Positions 34,331-43,853 of a stretch of 64,000 nt of DNA are shown here, piece by piece. Source of the stretch: Barnesiella sp. An22 (GTDB lineage Bacteria > Bacteroidota > Bacteroidia > Bacteroidales > Barnesiellaceae). The notes under the pieces were generated by a model. It worked only from the letters and a program-made list of their open reading frames with translations. It had not been told where the DNA came from and made no database searches. The stretch's first letter is position 1. Every line of letters starts with the position of its first letter. The position numbers and the translations under genes were made by a program. The stretch is taken from positions 1 through 64,000 of the forward strand of contig NZ_NFJR01000006.1 of NCBI RefSeq assembly GCF_002159975.1, written 5' to 3'.

Positions 34331-36157
34331 TTAGAACTTCTGCATGTCGACCAACCGCTTGTAGTAGCGGTCGAGTTTTATCAGTTCGTCATGACGGCCC
34401 CGCTCCACGATTTCGCCCTCGTGCATCACGCAGATGAGGTCGGCATCCTTGATGGTCGAGAGGCGGTGGGCAATCACCAGCGTGGTACGGTTGCGCATGA
34501 GGTTCTCGAGCGCCTCCTGCACGAGCCGTTCCGACTCGGTATCGAGGGCCGACGTAGCCTCGTCGAGAATCAGGATGGGCGGGTTCTTCAGGATGGCCCG
34601 GGCGATGCTCACCCTCTGACGCTGGCCGCCCGACAAGCGGCTGCCCCGGTCGCCGATGCAGGTGTTGTAACCATCCTCGGTAGCCATGATAAATTCGTGG
34701 GCATTGGCAATCTTGGCCGCCTCGATTACCTGCTCCATGGTGGCATCTTCGACGCCGAAGGTAATGTTGTTGTAGAACGAGTCGTTGAAGAGGATGGCCT
34801 CCTGGTTCACGTTACCCATCAGCCCCCGCAGGTCGTGCACCCTGAAGTTCTTGATATTGACACCGTCGATGTAGATGCCCCCCTCGTTCACGTCGTAGAA
34901 GCGCGGCAAGAGGTCGGCCATGGTCGACTTGCCCGAACCCGACTGCCCCACCAGCGCCACAGTCTGCCCCTTCTTGATGGTGAGGTTGACATGCTTCACC
35001 ACATTCTCGGTATTGTAGCGGAACGACACGTCGCGATATTCGATGCCCTCTTTCATATCGGTCAGTTCGACCGGCTTCTCGGGGTCCTGTATCGGGTTCA
35101 CGGCCGAGAGAATCAGGTCGACCCGCACCATCGAGGCCAAACCCTTCTGTATCGAGTAGGCCGCCTTCGACAGATCCTTGGCGGGGTTGATGATGCTGTA
35201 AAAGATAACCAGATAATAGATGAACGAAGCGGCGTCGATGCTGCTCGTGCCCGAGAGGATGAGCGAACCGCCATACCACAGCACGATGCAGATGGTGCAG
35301 GTACCCAGGAACTCGCTCATGGGGTGAGCCAGCGCCTGCCGGCGGTTGATGCGGTTCGATATTTTGTAGAAAACGTTGTTCTCGGCGTGGAACCACTTGA
35401 TCATCTTGGCCTCGGCATTAAAGGCCTTGATGATGCGCAAGCCGCCCAGGGTCTCTTCGATAATCGACATCAGCTGTCCCCACTGGTTCTGCCCCTCGAG
35501 CGAGCGGCGTTTGAGCTTCTTGCCCACCTGACCCATGATGTAACCGGCCGTGGGCAGCAGAATGAGCACAAAGACCGTGAGTTGCCAGCTGATGGCAAAC
35601 ATCGTGCCCAGGCAGACGAGAATCATGATGGGGTTTTTGAACATCATGTCGAGCGAGGCCATGATCGAGTTTTCGATTTCGCCCACATCGCCCGACATGC
35701 GCGCCATCACATCGCCCTTCTTCTCACTGGTAAAGAAGCCGATGGGCAGGCTCACCACCTTCTCGTACACATAGTTGCGTATATCGCGCACGATGCCCGA
35801 CCGCAACGGAATCATGAAGTGCGAACTCAGATAGGTGGCTGTCGTCTTGAAGAAGGTCATCACCATGAGGAACACCCCCAGGATGAGCAGTGCAAAACCG
35901 GCTCCCTGCTCATTGATTATGTTCGTAATGTAATAATAGAAATTATTGACCGCCACATCCTTGAGCGAAGCCGACCCCCACGGCATGAAGGTATAGGTAG
36001 CCTGCTTGAGCTTGAAAAGAATCTCCAGAATAGGGATGATGAGCGCAAAGGAGAAGAGCGTCAGTATCGACGCCAGTATGTTGAAAAAGATATTGAGAAC
36101 AAGGTAATATTTATAGGGTGGTACAAACCGCCGAAGAATAGAAAAAAAATCTTTCAT
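34331..36157 (-). CDS. ABC exporter, MsbA-like half-transporter
   Basis: A 608-residue fused permease-ATPase. Six membrane helices lie in ~18-345. The nucleotide-binding domain has Walker A GQSGSGKST (404-412), signature LSGGQ (508-512), Walker B ILILDEAT and the switch His in IAHRLST. Dimers flip lipids, lipid A or drugs across the inner membrane; with no clear partner gene MsbA-like lipid export is the best guess. The start at 36157 (MKDFFSILRRF) is preferred over an upstream in-frame codon because the -7 element lies at 36205-36212, inside the longer version. Confidence 0.88.
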   Translation of the reverse strand: MKDFFSILRRFVPPYKYYLVLNIFFNILASILTLFSFALIIPILEILFKLKQATYTFMPWGSASLKDVAVNNFYYYITNIINEQGAGFALLILGVFLMVMTFFKTTATYLSSHFMIPLRSGIVRDIRNYVYEKVVSLPIGFFTSEKKGDVMARMSGDVGEIENSIMASLDMMFKNPIMILVCLGTMFAISWQLTVFVLILLPTAGYIMGQVGKKLKRRSLEGQNQWGQLMSIIEETLGGLRIIKAFNAEAKMIKWFHAENNVFYKISNRINRRQALAHPMSEFLGTCTICIVLWYGGSLILSGTSSIDAASFIYYLVIFYSIINPAKDLSKAAYSIQKGLASMVRVDLILSAVNPIQDPEKPVELTDMKEGIEYRDVSFRYNTENVVKHVNLTIKKGQTVALVGQSGSGKSTMADLLPRFYDVNEGGIYIDGVNIKNFRVHDLRGLMGNVNQEAILFNDSFYNNITFGVEDATMEQVIEAAKIANAHEFIMATEDGYNTCIGDRGSRLSGGQRQRVSIARAILKNPPILILDEATSALDTESERLVQEALENLMRNRTTLVIAHRLSTIKDADLICVMHEGEIVERGRHDELIKLDRYYKRLVDMQKF

Positions 36158-36204
36158 ATATAGCTTGTTAGAACCCGGGAGAATGGCCGGGCGATTTATC
36201 GCTG

Positions 36205-36212
36205 CAAAGATA
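36205..36212 (-). promoter_or_regulatory. -7 element of the ABC exporter gene
   Basis: TATCTTTG on the minus strand, 47 bp before the ATG at 36157. Confidence 0.65.
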
Positions 36213-36351
36213 GTATAATTACATTCACGACCGAAGCCGGCGCCCGAAAAAGTTTTACCGGGCCGCCCGCCCCGTCCTCTCCGACAACGGTTTTCTCTGC
36301 CGGCCACACCTCTCGAGGTCCCGTCAAACCCCATACTTTCGCCGCAAATGC

Positions 36352-36382
36352 TTGCATAGCCAAAATTATTGTTCTACTTTTG
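36352..36382 (+). promoter_or_regulatory. Promoter of the glycosyltransferase operon
   Basis: TTG at 36352-36354 and TACTTTTG at 36375-36382, spacer 20 nt, 47 bp before the first start codon. Confidence 0.75.
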
Positions 36383-36429
36383 CACCCGAAGCGGAAAAGC
36401 GGCATTATCTTTTTAGCCGATAGCAAGTT

Positions 36430-37161
36430 ATGAATCAGACGTGTCACACATTATCGATTATCATTCCGGCATATAACGAAGAGAAGACTATTGCTGAACT
36501 GTTGCAACGCGTACTCGACGCCGACCTGGGCGAAGGTATCGACCGGGAACTGATTGTCGTGAACGACTGTTCGACCGACTCGACCGGACGCATCGTCCAA
36601 TCCTTCATCGCCGCTCACCCCCAGGCCCCCATCACCTACCTCGTGCACGACCGCAACCAGGGCAAGGGCATGGCCGTGCGCACAGGCATACAGGCGGTTA
36701 CCGGCGACTACGTGGTGATGCAGGATGCCGATCTCGAGCTCGACCCCAACGACTTCGCCCGGATGCTGCCGCACCTGCTCTCGGGCCAATACCGGGTGGT
36801 ATACGGCTCGCGCTTCCTGGCCGAGGAGAACTCGCACACCTACTTCAGCTACCAGCTGGGCGGCAAGTTCCTGTCGGTGATGACCAACCTGCTCTACGAC
36901 CAGCGCATTACCGACGAGCCCACCTGCTACAAGATGTTCGACGCCGGGCTGCTCAAGTCGATTCCGCTCGACTGCAAAGGTTTTGAATTTTGCCCCGAGG
37001 TGACGGCCAAAGTCTCGCGCCTGGGCTACAAGATAAAAGAGGTGCCTATCCGCTACTACCCCCGCTCGATCGAGGAGGGAAAGAAGCTGCGCCTGAGAGA
37101 TGGACTGAAGGCTATCGGCACCTTGCTGAAATACCGTTTCTGGAAAAAAACCGTACAATGA
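36430..37161 (+). CDS. Family 2 glycosyltransferase (polyprenyl-phosphate sugar synthase type)
   Basis: A 243-residue GT2 enzyme with the nucleotide-sugar fold: SIIIPAYNEEKTI (8-20), VVNDCSTDST (39-48), GKGMAVRTG and the metal-binding VMQDADLELDP. It has no C-terminal membrane helices, and YGSRFL, TDEPTCYK and KGFEFCPEVTAK match the DPM1-like group that makes polyprenyl-phosphate-linked mannose or glucose. Its product would be the donor for a GT-C enzyme, as encoded two genes later. The stop overlaps the next start (ATGA). Confidence 0.88.
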   Translation: MNQTCHTLSIIIPAYNEEKTIAELLQRVLDADLGEGIDRELIVVNDCSTDSTGRIVQSFIAAHPQAPITYLVHDRNQGKGMAVRTGIQAVTGDYVVMQDADLELDPNDFARMLPHLLSGQYRVVYGSRFLAEENSHTYFSYQLGGKFLSVMTNLLYDQRITDEPTCYKMFDAGLLKSIPLDCKGFEFCPEVTAKVSRLGYKIKEVPIRYYPRSIEEGKKLRLRDGLKAIGTLLKYRFWKKTVQ

Positions 37162-37724
37162 AAAACAGGACCGCATCCTCCAAAAAGCAACCGGTTCGCA
37201 AAAACGACACCGCCGCCAAGACGGGAATCACCGCCACCTGGGTGGTCAAGAATCTGCTGGCCGTGGTCGTTGTCGCCTTCTTGCTGAACAAACTCGTACT
37301 CGGCCTGCAGCCGGGATACAACTGGGCCTACAACATGCTCAAGGGCAACCTCGAGGTGGCTCAACACTATGCCCAAACCACTACCGACGAACGGTACGAG
37401 ATGAAGTTGGGCCTCTCGCACGTCTACCTGCGCTACCTCAAGGAGAACACCCCGCCCGATGCCGTCATCCTGCTGCCGGGCAAAGAGGCCTTCTACCCCG
37501 AGGGGCAGGAACGCATCTTCTCGGGCGAGCCCTACAACAAACTGTGGGCCTCCCGTTTCCTCTATCCGCGCCGGGTCATCATCCCCTCGGAACTGGGTGT
37601 AACCCCCTGGAGCAAAAAGATTACCCATGTAGCCATCGTCAACGGCATAGGCTACGAATACCTCGACTACGAGGTACCCAAGAAGGTCCCCTACATCGTA
37701 CTGCCCGTTCACCCCAAACCGTAA
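37158..37724 (+). CDS. Small membrane-anchored protein of the glycosyltransferase operon
   Basis: A 188-residue protein: a basic, Lys-rich N-terminus (~1-25), one membrane helix (~30-50) and a ~135-residue domain outside the cytoplasm (YLKENTPPDAVILLPGKEAFYPEG ... YEVPKKVPYIVLP). PPDAVILLP resembles segments in the periplasmic parts of GT-C glycosyltransferases. It overlaps the GT2 gene by four bases and lies 4 bp before the membrane transferase gene. I read it as an accessory subunit of that pair; no known domain is recognised. Confidence 0.75.
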   Translation: MKNRTASSKKQPVRKNDTAAKTGITATWVVKNLLAVVVVAFLLNKLVLGLQPGYNWAYNMLKGNLEVAQHYAQTTTDERYEMKLGLSHVYLRYLKENTPPDAVILLPGKEAFYPEGQERIFSGEPYNKLWASRFLYPRRVIIPSELGVTPWSKKITHVAIVNGIGYEYLDYEVPKKVPYIVLPVHPKP

Positions 37725-37728
37725 CGCC

Positions 37729-39105
37729 ATGCTCACACTCGGAATCATACTTACCTGCCTCAACGGCATTTTGCTGACTGCGCTCGTCGGCTCGCGGTTT
37801 TCGTGGACCGAACGCATCGGCCTCTCGTTCCCCTTGGGAATGACCCTGCAAACCATCATCATGGCTCTGCTCGATTTGCTGCACATCCCCCTCACGGCCT
37901 CCTCGGTGCTGCTGGGCGGACTCCTCCTTTTCGCCCTGCTGCTGTTTGTCGTGTGGCGTTACCGCGGCATCGACAGCCTGCGCCTCACCCCGGCCATGCT
38001 CGACGACTGGCGACAGGCCAACCTGGTGTGGGTGCTGCTGCTCCTCATCATCGGCTACTGCGAATATATGAATTTCTCGAAGTGCATCTTCTTCCCGCCC
38101 AGCGACCGCGACAGCCTCGCCGCCTTCGACACTCTGGGCTTCGTGGCCGCCCACGACCACACCTACATGCGCATGAGCCTCTTCGACGCCGACTACAACC
38201 CCTCGATACACCGGGCGGGCGGCAGCATAGCCTATGCCCCCTTCGTGCAACTGAGCTACGCCTACGTCTACCTGCTGGGAGCCGAGACCTCCAAGGCCAT
38301 CCCGGCCCTCATGTATCTCTTCTTCGTCGTTGCCTTCTACGGCATCCTGCGGCGCAACACGGGCAAGACCCTGGCCGCCCTGGCCACCCTCTTCATGATG
38401 ATGGCTCCCGAGATGCTCGCCTTCTCGTCGCTCTCGGCCACCAACGTCATGCAGGCCATATTCGCCTCGCTGGGCATCGCCTATACCGCCAGCTGGCTGC
38501 GCAGCCGCCACGACCACGAACTCTATGCCGGAGCCTTGCTCCTGGGGGCCAACATGTGGTGCCGCAACGAGGGCATCGTCTTCATCGGTGCCGCCTGCAT
38601 CGTGCTGCTCATCGACTGCATCCGCCGCAAGAGCTACCGCAAGGGGTGGTACTTCACCGGCCTGGCCCTGCTCCCGGCCGTCATCTGGTTTGTCTACATG
38701 AAGGTGGGCGGACTCTACACCGAGGGGATGGCCATCACCCGCCTCTTCTGGGACGGCGAGAAGGCCGGCCTCATCGTCAAGGGCTTCTGGGACCTCTTCG
38801 CCGCACCGCTCTACTACGGCTGGACCTTCCCGGCATTCGCCCTCTTCTTCATCGCCAACCTCTGGTTCATGGTCAAGAGCCGCGACAACCTGCCCCTGCT
38901 GGGCATGATTCTCCTGAGTCTACTCTTCTACGGGCTGGTCATCTACCACGTCGACTACGTGTGGGACTCGATACAGAACGTGCTGGCCTACTCGTCCAAG
39001 CGATTCTTTTTCTGCTTCGTACCCATGTGCTGGTATTTCATAGCCACCACCCGAATCGCCCGGACGGGCTCCGACTACATCGAGCGATACCTGTCGTTGA
39101 AATAA
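37729..39105 (+). CDS. Polytopic membrane glycosyltransferase (GT-C-like)
   Basis: A 458-residue protein with about ten membrane helices and short loops. The loop after the third helix carries PPSDRDSLAAFDTLGF and DHTYMRMSLFDADYNPSIHRAGG, acidic residues placed as in the first extracellular loop of GT-C enzymes that use polyprenyl-phosphate sugars. The upstream GT2 gene would make that donor. The acceptor (glycoprotein O-glycan, lipid or capsule) is not shown. The operon of three genes ends here. Confidence 0.78.
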   Translation: MLTLGIILTCLNGILLTALVGSRFSWTERIGLSFPLGMTLQTIIMALLDLLHIPLTASSVLLGGLLLFALLLFVVWRYRGIDSLRLTPAMLDDWRQANLVWVLLLLIIGYCEYMNFSKCIFFPPSDRDSLAAFDTLGFVAAHDHTYMRMSLFDADYNPSIHRAGGSIAYAPFVQLSYAYVYLLGAETSKAIPALMYLFFVVAFYGILRRNTGKTLAALATLFMMMAPEMLAFSSLSATNVMQAIFASLGIAYTASWLRSRHDHELYAGALLLGANMWCRNEGIVFIGAACIVLLIDCIRRKSYRKGWYFTGLALLPAVIWFVYMKVGGLYTEGMAITRLFWDGEKAGLIVKGFWDLFAAPLYYGWTFPAFALFFIANLWFMVKSRDNLPLLGMILLSLLFYGLVIYHVDYVWDSIQNVLAYSSKRFFFCFVPMCWYFIATTRIARTGSDYIERYLSLK

Positions 39106-39345
39106 GATAAGCCAAGTGCCAGATAGCGGGGAGGGATGTTCCTCCTCGAGACAAGAGACAAGAGACTAACGCCCCACGGACAACCCACGGTTCGTGGCGG
39201 TCGGCTTTTAGAGAAAATTGACAGGTAAAAACAATCACTCTCTAAAAAAATGCAAAAAGACGGTGGGAGCATTTAAACCTTGACAAGATGTCGGGGTCTT
39301 ATAGACATTGTAATCGAAGTGATCAATAGATTGGATTTTTTTAAG

Positions 39346-42153
39346 ATGTATAAAAGAGGTATTTTTATCCTGTTTGCGTGTATTTCTTGCTTGCTGACGG
39401 CCCAGAGTGCCTGGGGTCAGTTCACGATTTCGGGCACTGTAAAAGATAAAACCGACGAATCGCCGCTCCCGCAGGTGAGCATCCGGCTGCTTTCGGCCCG
39501 CGACAGCTCCTTTGTCACCGGCGTATCGAGCAAAGACGACGGCACCTTTGCCATCACGGTCAAAAAGGCCGGCAACTACCTGGCCGCCTTCTCGTTCCTG
39601 GGCTACAAGACCACCTACGAACCTGTGCGACTCACGGCCAACCAGAGCCGGCGCAACATCGGCACGGTGCTGCTCGAGAGCAACGACATTCTGCTGCAAG
39701 AGGCCGTTGTCGTGGGGAAAGCACCCGAGGTGGTGGTGAAAGAAGATACCGTCGAATTCAATGCCGACTCCTATAAAACCCAACCCAACTCGGTCGTGGA
39801 AGACCTGTTGAAGAAACTGCCGGGTGTCGAGGTCGACAGCGAGGGCAAAATCACCCACGCCGGCAAGGAGATTACCAAGATTCTGGTCGATGGCAAGGAG
39901 TTCTTCTCCGACGACCCCAAGATAGCCACCAAAAACCTGCCGGTCGACATTGTCGAGAAGTTGCAGGTGGTCGACCGCAAGTCCGACCTCGCCCGCCTCA
40001 CCGGCGTCGACGACGGCGAAGAGGAGACCGTCATCAACCTCACCATCAAGAAGGGGATGAAGCACGGCTGGTTCGGCAACGTCTCGGGCGGTTACGGCCT
40101 CGACGGACGCTACGAAGCCGGAGCCATGATCAACCGCTTCTTCGGCGACAACCAGATAACTATCCTCGCCGGGTCGAACAACACCAACAACATGGGATTC
40201 ACCGACCTGGGCGGCAGCCGCTTCCGCCGATTCGGCGGCATGAACGGCATCAACACCAGCCACAACGTGGGAGTCAACTTCAACGTGGGCAAGGGCGAGG
40301 AGTTCCGCGTGGGCGGCGACGTGAGCTACAACAACAGCAACCGCAACGTGCTGCAACGCACCGAGCGCCAAAACCTCTTTGCCGACAGTACATCCTATTA
40401 CAGCGGCTACAACAAGATGAATGACCACGGACAGAACATCCGCGGTAACTTCCGTATCCACTGGGAAATCGACTCGCTCAACACCCTCGAGTTCCGCCCC
40501 AAGTTTGCCGTGGCCCTCTCCCGCTCCGACAGCTACGACTCGGCCCTCACCACCGCCGGCGACCTGGCCCGCAGCAAAGTCAACTTCAGCGAAAGCGACA
40601 ACTTCAACAAGGGTACCGGCTACGACCTCTCGGGCGAACTCATCTACAACCACAAGTTCCTCTCGCGTCCCGGCCGGTCGTTCAGTATCCAGGCCGAATA
40701 CAAGTTCAGCGACACGAAAGAGGACGGCTGGACCAAAGCCCTCTACAAATACTACCAGCTGGCCACCGACAGCACCCTCGACCAGATAGACGACGACCAC
40801 ACCTGGAGCAACGGCTACGGGGCCCGACTCACCTGGACCGAACCGCTGGGCGACGTATCGAAAGGACGGTTCCTCACCTTCTCGTACCGCTTCCAGGCCA
40901 ACTTCAACAACGCCGACAAATTTACCTACGACGTATTTACCGACCCGCTCACATCCCTGCCGCTCGATACCTTGCGCAACGACGACCTGAGCAACAGCTT
41001 CCGCAACGACTACTACATGCACCGGGCCCAGGTGGGATTCAAACAGGTGAAACCCACCTATACCTACGACGTGGGTGTGGCCGTGGAGCCGTCGTCGTCG
41101 CAATCGATCGACCGCATCAACAGCAACCGCAACATACCCAAGCGAACCGTATTCAACGTAGCTCCCTACCTGCGCTACCGCTACAAGATGGGCAAACAGA
41201 CCTCGCTGCGCATCGACTACCGGGGCTCATCGTCGCAACCGACCATGGCGCAGTTGCAACCCGTGGCCGACGTCTCCGACCCGCTGCGTGTCGTTATCGG
41301 TAACCCCACCCTGAAACCCTCGTTCAAAAACACGCTGCGCGTGCGCTTCAACGACTACGACCAGGCTACCCAACGGGCCATCATGGCCATGCTCTTCGGC
41401 GGATTCACCACCAACAGCATCATCTCCGAAACCACCTACGATGCCACCACCGGCGGACAGACCACCACCTACCGCAACGTAAACGGCGTGTGGAACACCT
41501 CGGGTATGTTGATGTTCAACACCCCCTTCCGCAACAAGCACTGGCAGCTCAACAGCTTCAGCCGCCTCAGCTACAACAACAACGTGGGCTACAACAACGG
41601 CATGCGCAACGATGCCGGGTCGTTCAATGCCGCCGAAAATCTGGGCATCGCCTTCCGATCGGACTACTTCGATGTCGAGTTGCGCGGCAACTATCGGTAT
41701 GCGCTCGCCACCAACAGCATGCAGAACCAGAAAGACCAGAGCACCCACAACTACGGCGGCACCTTCAACCTGAGCGGATACCTGCCCTGGTCCATCACCC
41801 TGGGTACCGACCTCACCTACAACGGCATGTCGGGATACTCGGCCGGATACAACACCGAGAGCTGGATCTGGAACGCACAGGCCTCCTACCAGTTCCTCAA
41901 AGGCAAAAACGCCACCATCGCCCTCAAAATCTACGATATTCTGGGACAGCGCAACAGCATACGCCGTACCGTCACGGGTAACTACATTCAGGATGTGGAG
42001 TACAACACCCTCAACACCTACGGTCTGTTGACCTTCACCTACCGCTTCAACACCTTCGGCGACAAACGCCCCGACATGGGCCCCGGTGGCCCCCGCGGCT
42101 ACGGCCATCCCGGCCCTCCCCCGGGCGGTCCCGGTGGACACCGGCCCTTCTGA
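39346..42153 (+). CDS. Outer-membrane beta-barrel protein, TonB-receptor-like (OMP_b-brl_3 family)
   Basis: A 935-residue protein with a signal peptide (MYKRGIFILFACISCLL...). A carboxypeptidase-regulatory-like domain (~25-105), a plug-like region (~120-215; YKTQPNSVVEDLLKKLPGVE) and a large barrel follow. The C-terminus ends in an unusual Pro/Gly tail (GPGGPRGYGHPGPPPGG) past the barrel. SusC-type features and a SusD partner are absent, so it is a lone barrel of unknown cargo. The start at 39346 is chosen for the signal peptide. The 240-bp gap before it contains short inverted repeats only. Confidence 0.86.
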   Translation: MYKRGIFILFACISCLLTAQSAWGQFTISGTVKDKTDESPLPQVSIRLLSARDSSFVTGVSSKDDGTFAITVKKAGNYLAAFSFLGYKTTYEPVRLTANQSRRNIGTVLLESNDILLQEAVVVGKAPEVVVKEDTVEFNADSYKTQPNSVVEDLLKKLPGVEVDSEGKITHAGKEITKILVDGKEFFSDDPKIATKNLPVDIVEKLQVVDRKSDLARLTGVDDGEEETVINLTIKKGMKHGWFGNVSGGYGLDGRYEAGAMINRFFGDNQITILAGSNNTNNMGFTDLGGSRFRRFGGMNGINTSHNVGVNFNVGKGEEFRVGGDVSYNNSNRNVLQRTERQNLFADSTSYYSGYNKMNDHGQNIRGNFRIHWEIDSLNTLEFRPKFAVALSRSDSYDSALTTAGDLARSKVNFSESDNFNKGTGYDLSGELIYNHKFLSRPGRSFSIQAEYKFSDTKEDGWTKALYKYYQLATDSTLDQIDDDHTWSNGYGARLTWTEPLGDVSKGRFLTFSYRFQANFNNADKFTYDVFTDPLTSLPLDTLRNDDLSNSFRNDYYMHRAQVGFKQVKPTYTYDVGVAVEPSSSQSIDRINSNRNIPKRTVFNVAPYLRYRYKMGKQTSLRIDYRGSSSQPTMAQLQPVADVSDPLRVVIGNPTLKPSFKNTLRVRFNDYDQATQRAIMAMLFGGFTTNSIISETTYDATTGGQTTTYRNVNGVWNTSGMLMFNTPFRNKHWQLNSFSRLSYNNNVGYNNGMRNDAGSFNAAENLGIAFRSDYFDVELRGNYRYALATNSMQNQKDQSTHNYGGTFNLSGYLPWSITLGTDLTYNGMSGYSAGYNTESWIWNAQASYQFLKGKNATIALKIYDILGQRNSIRRTVTGNYIQDVEYNTLNTYGLLTFTYRFNTFGDKRPDMGPGGPRGYGHPGPPPGGPGGHRPF

Positions 42154-42179
42154 TGAGACTGAAAATCCAATCAATAACA

Positions 42180-42213
42180 AAAAAAGGAGAGAGCCGAAGC
42201 CCTCTCCTTTTTT
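42180..42213 (+). terminator. Terminator of the barrel protein gene
   Basis: AAAAAAGGAGAG at 42180-42191 pairs with CTCTCCTTTTTT at 42202-42213, and it lies 26 bp after the stop. It may also serve the minus-strand gene at 42250. Confidence 0.9.
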
Positions 42214-42249
42214 GTTTCTATCAGATACATATCGGCATACCCTCTATCG

Positions 42250-42636
42250 CTATTCTTTCACCTCTTTGACTACTTGTTCAAACAACGCTTTAGCCTCCTC
42301 TTCCGAGACCTCCTTACTAATAATATAAGTAGTTTCGCTCGAGGTTCTACCCCAGTTATTGCCCTTGAATCCACCCGAAGAGCCGCTTACTTCCGTAAAA
42401 TTCCCCTCCAGCCGCCAACCTTGACTCGACAGGTAGTTCAGCGCACCCGGGAAAGAGAAAAAGCGCAGTTCCCTCCCGGCTTCATCCTTCAAAGGCTCGT
42501 ATTTCTTCTCGGTTCCATAATTGATTTTCACCTTGTCTTCCGAATAGACGAATGCGGCGTAAATGCGGCAGGTCTGCGCCATGCTGCACAAGGCTGTGAA
42601 ACAGAGCGCGACAGACAAAAAGAGTATTCTTTTCAT
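42250..42636 (-). CDS. Small exported protein of unknown function
   Basis: A 128-residue protein with a cleavable signal peptide (MKRILFLSVALCFTALCSMA-QT). The mature part has KINYGTEKKYEPLKDEAG, FFSFPGALNYLSSQGWRLEG and a Glu/Ala-rich C-terminal helix. The phrase ALNYLSSQGW is common in small Bacteroidales proteins of unknown role. It lies 38 bp after the DUF2027-Smr gene on the same strand and may be co-transcribed. Confidence 0.75.
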   Translation of the reverse strand: MKRILFLSVALCFTALCSMAQTCRIYAAFVYSEDKVKINYGTEKKYEPLKDEAGRELRFFSFPGALNYLSSQGWRLEGNFTEVSGSSGGFKGNNWGRTSSETTYIISKEVSEEEAKALFEQVVKEVKE

Positions 42637-42674
42637 ATCCCGTTATTATCAACGATTTACAATTCAAACCCCTC

Positions 42675-43739
42675 TCAATGCACGGTCACCATCGTGGCCC
42701 CGAAACCATATTCGCGGAACGAGGCATCCTGGCAGGTGCAGTTCTTGTACTTGTCGCGTATCTCCTTGAGCAGCGCATTGCGCAGCACACCCTCGCCCTT
42801 GCCGTGGATAAAGACAATCTTGCGTCCCTTGGCATGCCGATACTGGTCGAGCGTCTCGCGCACCTTGTCGAGCTGATAGTTGAGGATGTCCGAATTGGAG
42901 AGTCCGGCCGTCGTGTCGAGCAGAGCCGAGGCGTGCAAGTCTACCTCGACGATGCCGGGCTTGTCGTCGTGCCGGGTCACCGGTTTGCGCACCGGAGTGT
43001 CGACCTGCTTCTTCATCTTCATGGCCCGCTCCAGATCGGTAGCGTCGAGCACCATGGGTCGCATGGGCACATCGTTCTTCACCAGGTCGATGCACCACGA
43101 CGGCTCGTCGAAATAGAGGCTCTCGCGGAAGGTATGCAGTTTGTAGAACTTGGTAGTGTCGAGCCGGTACTCGACGGCCACCGGGCTCTTCAAGGCAAAG
43201 TGCTTGTCTTTCTTGAAGGCGATGTACTGGAAGCCGATGCGCTCGAGGGCATTGACATCCTCCTGCCCGAACTCCTCGAGCAGCAGCTGTATGTTGGGCT
43301 CTACCACCCCGGCATAGCGGGTGCGCCATCCCTTGTCGTCGCGGCTCAGGTAGGCAAAGTAGAGGTAGTAGTTGCTGTCGTTCACCAGGTAGCACGAGAA
43401 ACGGGTGGTGTTCAGGTGCTTGCTCTCGTCGGGGATATAGGCCAGGGTGATGTTCAGCTTCTCGCCTTCGGGGCGCTCCTCGACAGCGAGCTCGTCCTCC
43501 TTGTCGGCAGCTTTAGAAGCCATCCCCTTCTCGACCGGCGGCAACTCCACCACCTTCGAGGCGGGTACCGGGGCACTCTTGCGGGCCGGTTCGGCCGGTT
43601 CTACCACCACACACTCCCGGGCCAGTACCGGGGTTTCGAAACCATCTTCATCGACATAGGCTATATCTTTCACTATTTTCACCACTACCCCGCCTCCTAC
43701 GGCGTTGAGGTAGCGTACTCTGTCGCCAACTTTTACCAT
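42675..43739 (-). CDS. DUF2027 and Smr domain protein
   Basis: A 354-residue protein. It opens VKVGDRVRYLNAVGGGVV, a small SH3-like fold also present in the C-terminal part of MutS2. A Pro/Glu-rich linker (~45-95), a beta-rich DUF2027 domain (~96-245) and a C-terminal Smr domain (~268-354) follow. The Smr part has VDLHASAL and FIHGKGEGVLRNAL, with a Cys-rich loop (CTCQDASF) near the end. Smr domains nick DNA or cleave RNA. MutS2-like architecture without the ATPase suggests nucleic-acid processing, but no role is proved. Confidence 0.88.
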   Translation of the reverse strand: MVKVGDRVRYLNAVGGGVVVKIVKDIAYVDEDGFETPVLARECVVVEPAEPARKSAPVPASKVVELPPVEKGMASKAADKEDELAVEERPEGEKLNITLAYIPDESKHLNTTRFSCYLVNDSNYYLYFAYLSRDDKGWRTRYAGVVEPNIQLLLEEFGQEDVNALERIGFQYIAFKKDKHFALKSPVAVEYRLDTTKFYKLHTFRESLYFDEPSWCIDLVKNDVPMRPMVLDATDLERAMKMKKQVDTPVRKPVTRHDDKPGIVEVDLHASALLDTTAGLSNSDILNYQLDKVRETLDQYRHAKGRKIVFIHGKGEGVLRNALLKEIRDKYKNCTCQDASFREYGFGATMVTVH

Positions 43740-43825
43740 AATATCATCATTTTAAAGAGTCTCGCGATTCGCCGGCGACTTGCGATTTCGTCGTGGCGAA
43801 CCGTGCTATATTCGGCAAAGTTGCT

Positions 43826-43833
43826 TATTTTTG
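43826..43833 (+). promoter_or_regulatory. -7 element of queA
   Basis: TATTTTTG, 20 bp before the queA ATG. The region is shared with the divergent DUF2027 gene. Confidence 0.6.
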
Positions 43834-43853
43834 CACGATATTCAAAACAGATT

